Part shown: piece by piece, positions 5,749 to 6,163 of the stretch | Layout of the letters: the number at the start of each line of letters is the position of its first letter | Numbering within the stretch: the first letter of the stretch is position 1 | Source of the DNA: Bacteroidota bacterium | GTDB taxonomy: Bacteria > Bacteroidota > Ignavibacteria > Tepidaquicellales > Tepidaquicellaceae | DNA length: 6,163 nt | Direction: 5' to 3' | Assembly (NCBI GenBank): GCA_023429265.1 | Contig: JAEYVS010000250.1 | Span: 1 to 6,163, forward strand | Position numbers and translations under genes: made by a program | The notes under the pieces: model-generated | The model's database searches: none | Seen by the model: the letters and a program-made list of their open reading frames with translations, nothing else | What the model was told of the DNA's origin: nothing

Positions 5749-6163
5749 TGACGAATCATACAGCTGAGTCTGAACTGATTTACATAAAAAAGATCATAGA
5801 CGACAGCCGGCAGGCGACTCTCGATAACGGGAAGTATTACATTCTATGGGGAGTGGTCGTAGGGATTGCCTCGATACTTACGTATTTTGGTGTAAAACAA
5901 AGATTGGAAGGCAACTTCATAAACTGGGTCTGGATGAACTGCATCGTAATCGGATGGATATTTTCATTCATATTTATGTTCAAAGACAGAAAGAAAGAAC
6001 GAAATAAAACATTTGCCGGGAAAATGATAGGACATACCTGGGTAGGAGCAGGAATAACTATGGCTGTAATAGCCTTTGTAGGGATACCCGCAAAGGTCAT
6101 TCCTTATGACGCGATCTGTCCGGTCATTGCGGCAGTAGCGGGAGGAGCAAATTATATCAGCTC
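5748..6163 (+). CDS. Paralogous integral membrane protein, 3' partial
   Basis: The frame opening at ATG 5748 stays open to the window edge, giving 138 residues, and the gene continues to the right. Its start (MTNHTAESELIYIKKIIDDS) and the following NGKYYILWGVVV align with the upstream 202-aa protein, as do GHTWVGAGITM and a short IAFVGIP segment. The visible part has four hydrophobic segments (about 29-47, 58-78, 97-113 and 122-138) and a Lys/Arg-rich loop at 79-92, so about two further segments are expected outside the window. The start overlaps the previous stop codon by one base and has its own good ribosome-binding site. The function is unknown; the tandem arrangement suggests recent duplication or a heteromeric membrane complex. 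Confidence 0.85.
   Translation, partial: MTNHTAESELIYIKKIIDDSRQATLDNGKYYILWGVVVGIASILTYFGVKQRLEGNFINWVWMNCIVIGWIFSFIFMFKDRKKERNKTFAGKMIGHTWVGAGITMAVIAFVGIPAKVIPYDAICPVIAAVAGGANYIS

Noticed and set aside
5837..6100. Minus-strand ORF of 87 aa at the right edge
   Set aside because: The plus-strand frame from 5748 is clearly coding, being paralogous to the preceding protein with a good ribosome site, so this is a shadow.

Overview
The window looks like a chromosomal stretch from a moderate-GC member of the Bacteroidota/Chlorobi (Ignavibacteria-like) lineage. This rests on an exported YwqK/MORN-like repeat protein of a kind common there, heavy use of ATA and AGA/AGG codons, and mostly A-rich leaders without Shine-Dalgarno sequences. 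The taxonomic call is an inference, not a proof. Nothing in the window indicates a phage, an insertion sequence or a CRISPR array.

Layout. (1) 1-909, +: the C-terminal three quarters of an FAD-dependent monooxygenase/reductase, entering from the left edge. (2) 910-1165: a gene-free convergent gap dense with inverted repeats. Read on the minus strand it has a sigma70-like promoter (TTGACA, 17 bp, TAATTT), a start point just before an 11-bp stem, and a GC stem ending in a U tract. I interpret this as a previously unannotated structured small RNA of about 220 nt. (3) 1166-2122, -: a secreted 318-aa MORN-like repeat protein. (4) 2123-2267: a divergent promoter region. (5) 2268-4993, +: two different isocitrate dehydrogenases back to back, 8 nt apart. 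The first is an E. coli Icd-type NADP enzyme and the second a Thermus/Rickettsia-type enzyme with a C-terminal extension. The pair closes with a clear rho-independent terminator at 5027-5051. (6) 5062-6163, +: a new transcription unit. A promoter is followed by two identical 12-bp palindromes and then two tandem paralogous multi-pass membrane proteins overlapping by 1 bp. The second runs off the right edge.

How the parts fit. The two Icd genes probably form one operon feeding 2-oxoglutarate synthesis, perhaps with different cofactor preferences: the first keeps the NADP-binding Lys-Tyr-Arg set, while the second has Thr-Ile at the Lys-Tyr position. The membrane-protein operon looks controlled by a dimeric repressor bound to paired palindromes at the transcription start. 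The two items most worth following up are the candidate small RNA and the twin-palindrome operator with its paralogous membrane pair.
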